From: Kiritimatiellia bacterium
GTDB taxonomy: Bacteria > Verrucomicrobiota > Kiritimatiellia > RFP12 > UBA1067
Reading direction: 5' to 3'
Assembly: GCA_017965685.1 (NCBI GenBank)
Contig: JAGCPM010000160.1
Location: 1-7,896, forward strand
Length of the DNA stretch: 7,896 nt
Shown: positions 6,535-7,896 of the stretch, one piece after another
Layout of the letters: every line of letters begins with the position of its first letter
Numbering within the stretch: position 1 is the stretch's first letter
Program-made: the position numbers and the translations under genes
Notes under the pieces: generated by a model
Seen by the model: only the letters and a program-made list of their open reading frames with translations
What the model was told of the DNA's origin: nothing
Databases searched by the model: none

Positions 6535-7392
6535 TCAATGGTCGTGGGCAAGTTCGCCGTGCCAAGGAACGAAATCCGGCACTTTGTCGAGACCTGCGGC
6601 GATTCTCTGCCGGACCGCTTCGTATACCAGAATTGTCGCGGCAGCGGAGACGTTCAGGGAATCGGCCAGGCCTAGCATCGGAATCCTTACGCGCAAATCG
6701 GCACCGTCCATCCATTTCGCGGTCAGTCCGTACTGTTCCGCCCCCAGGGCGATGGCGACGTTGCCGGTGAGGTCCACCTCGAAATGCATTTTCTCAGCAT
6801 GTGGTGTCGCGGCGAGGATTGAAAAGCCGTGCGACTTGAGCCATGCGAGCGCCTCGTCGCCCGTCGCCTCGACTATCGGGACGGAAAACATCGTGCCGGT
6901 GGACGCGCGCACCACATTGGGATTGTGGATGTCGGTAGTGCGGTCGCAGACTATCACGGCCGCGACGTTGCCAGCGTCGGCGCTGCGGAGAATCGTGCCG
7001 AGGTTGCCAGGCTTCTCGATGGATTCGGTGACGATCACGAGAGCGTTGGGCGGCAGTTTAAGACTGGAAAGCTTCACGGAAACGTGCGGTCCCACCATCA
7101 AAAGTCCGTCGGGCCTTTCCTTGTAGGCTATCTTGGAAAAACATGCGTTGGAGCAGGTGTAGACCTCCGCGCCAAGGGCGCGGCATTCCTCGACTATTGC
7201 TGGCTCGTTCTCGTTCTTCAGATAGAATCCGGGCGCATGGAATATGGCGCGCGGCCTGTAGCCGTTGTCGAGCGCTCTGCGGCACTCGCGGTATCCCTCG
7301 ACAATCATCTCGCCGCTCTCCTCGCGCGCCGAGCACGAGCGGAGCTTGACAACGTATTTGAGCTTTGGATTGGCTGTCGAGGTTATTTCCAT
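6535..7392 (-). CDS. SpoU/TrmH-family RNA 2'-O-ribose methyltransferase
   Basis: This enzyme transfers a methyl group from S-adenosylmethionine to a ribose 2'-OH in rRNA or tRNA. With the ATG start it is 285 residues, normal for the two-domain members. The N-terminal part (MEITSTANPKLKYVVKL, then MIVEGYREC at 29-37) is the L30e-like RNA-binding domain. The C-terminal SPOUT knot domain carries motif 1, ESIEKPGNLGTILRSADA (123-140, Asn130 and Arg136), motif 2, IALGAEQYGLT (214-224), and motif 3, IPMLGLADSLNVSAAATILV (237-256). The trefoil-knot SAM-binding residues therefore look intact. Two starts are possible: ATG 7392, 8 bases after the upstream stop, or TTG 7404, which overlaps that stop as TTGA. 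Neither has a clear ribosome binding site. ATG fits the usual family N-terminus better. The target nucleotide cannot be assigned; 23S rRNA is typical for this architecture. Its stop lies 25 bases before the GH95 ATG. Confidence 0.92.
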   Translation of the reverse strand: MEITSTANPKLKYVVKLRSCSAREESGEMIVEGYRECRRALDNGYRPRAIFHAPGFYLKNENEPAIVEECRALGAEVYTCSNACFSKIAYKERPDGLLMVGPHVSVKLSSLKLPPNALVIVTESIEKPGNLGTILRSADAGNVAAVIVCDRTTDIHNPNVVRASTGTMFSVPIVEATGDEALAWLKSHGFSILAATPHAEKMHFEVDLTGNVAIALGAEQYGLTAKWMDGADLRVRIPMLGLADSLNVSAAATILVYEAVRQRIAAGLDKVPDFVPWHGELAHDH

Positions 7393-7400
7393 GTTGCGCG

Positions 7401-7896
7401 TCAAAGGGTCGGGTTGTCGAACTGGCGGATTACGTCGACCAGCTGTTCCGCGAGATCCGGATCCACTGTGAAGATGTTCACCTGATCGCTGTAGGAGATG
7501 TTGTTTATGTTCGCCTTCACGCCCAGGAATCTGTTCTTGTTCGGATCTTCCATCTCGTTGCCGTCGGCGTCCTTCTTGGGCTTGGCCCCCTTGAAGTTCT
7601 TTTCGTGGTCGAGAAGCCCGTAGTTTACGAGGTTCTGGAAGACGTTGTTAATGTGGTCTGGATCGACATGGACTCTCTGGGTCTTTATCGCCTCCCATCC
7701 GTCGCTGTCGCTATGCTTGGCGAAGTCGTTGGTGATGAGCTCGCTCGTCCCTTTCTTGAGTTCGACAAGGCCTGTTCCCGACAGGCGGACGGATGTCCTG
7801 CGGATGGGGTTCGCGTTAGTCTTGTAGTAGTGGATTTCCACCCAGTTGAGCTGGCTGGGGGTGACCTCGATGTATGGGTTCACCCAGAAAGGTCCG
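7401..7896 (-). CDS. Hypothetical protein, 5' partial
   Basis: I do not recognise this protein. The frame is open to the window edge, reading GPFWVNPYIEVTPSQLNW at the visible start, so the gene most likely begins outside. A GTG at 7883 is possible but has no convincing ribosome binding site. About 165 residues are visible. They are polar, soluble-looking and without a membrane segment: a strand-rich opening (IEVTPSQLNWVEIHYY), a predicted helical middle (DPDHINNVFQNLVNYGLLD), a low-complexity charged loop (AKPKKDADGNEMEDPNKNRF) and an amphipathic C-terminal helix (DPDLAEQLVDVIRQF). No enzyme motif is evident. Every Asn codon I read is AAC and nearly all Lys codons are AAG, a bias not seen in the 1497-2429 gene, which suggests strong expression. 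It is followed by the RNA methyltransferase gene after 8 bases or with a 4-base overlap, so they are likely co-transcribed. It could be the tail of a larger protein. Confidence 0.75.
   Translation of the reverse strand, partial: GPFWVNPYIEVTPSQLNWVEIHYYKTNANPIRRTSVRLSGTGLVELKKGTSELITNDFAKHSDSDGWEAIKTQRVHVDPDHINNVFQNLVNYGLLDHEKNFKGAKPKKDADGNEMEDPNKNRFLGVKANINNISYSDQVNIFTVDPDLAEQLVDVIRQFDNPTL

Noticed and set aside
6829..7485. 218-codon open frame on the + strand opposite the RNA methyltransferase
   Set aside because: The complement encodes a clear SpoU domain with all three motifs. This frame has no family resemblance.

Overview
The window is a GC-rich bacterial chromosome segment with eight protein-coding genes and almost no non-coding DNA. 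Five genes on the + strand (1-4497) converge on three genes on the - strand (4506-7896). Genes at both ends run off the window. I see no rRNA, tRNA, CRISPR array, insertion sequence, phage gene or long repeat.

The + strand block is packed like one operon. It holds the 3' end of folD (one-carbon folate metabolism), an LpxL/HtrB-type acyltransferase with an altered catalytic motif, an unrecognised protein of about 310 residues, argH (last step of arginine synthesis), and a short ATP-binding protein of the oligopeptide/dipeptide ABC class. The gaps are 1 and 19 bases, followed by two 4-base overlaps (ATGA, GTGA), so translational coupling is likely. The functions do not form one pathway, so this looks like a housekeeping transcription unit.

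The - strand block, in transcription order, holds an unrecognised 5'-truncated protein, a SpoU/TrmH-family RNA 2'-O-ribose methyltransferase, and a secreted glycoside hydrolase of family GH95 (alpha-L-fucosidase/alpha-L-galactosidase type). The two blocks meet tail to tail with only 8 bases between stop codons and no visible terminator.

The organism is probably Gram-negative, because it has an LpxL-type acyltransferase and an exported GH95 enzyme, and it probably lives on host or plant fucosylated glycans. The ArgH resembles the form I associate with Bacteroidetes, but the base composition is GC-rich. A gut member of the Verrucomicrobia/Kiritimatiellota/Lentisphaerae side of the PVC group fits, as a low-confidence inference. 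Most of the window is ordinary metabolism. The points most worth a second look are the acyltransferase HX4Y motif, the shortened ABC ATPase, the two unrecognised proteins, and codon-use differences between neighbouring genes. I found no convincing new biological system.
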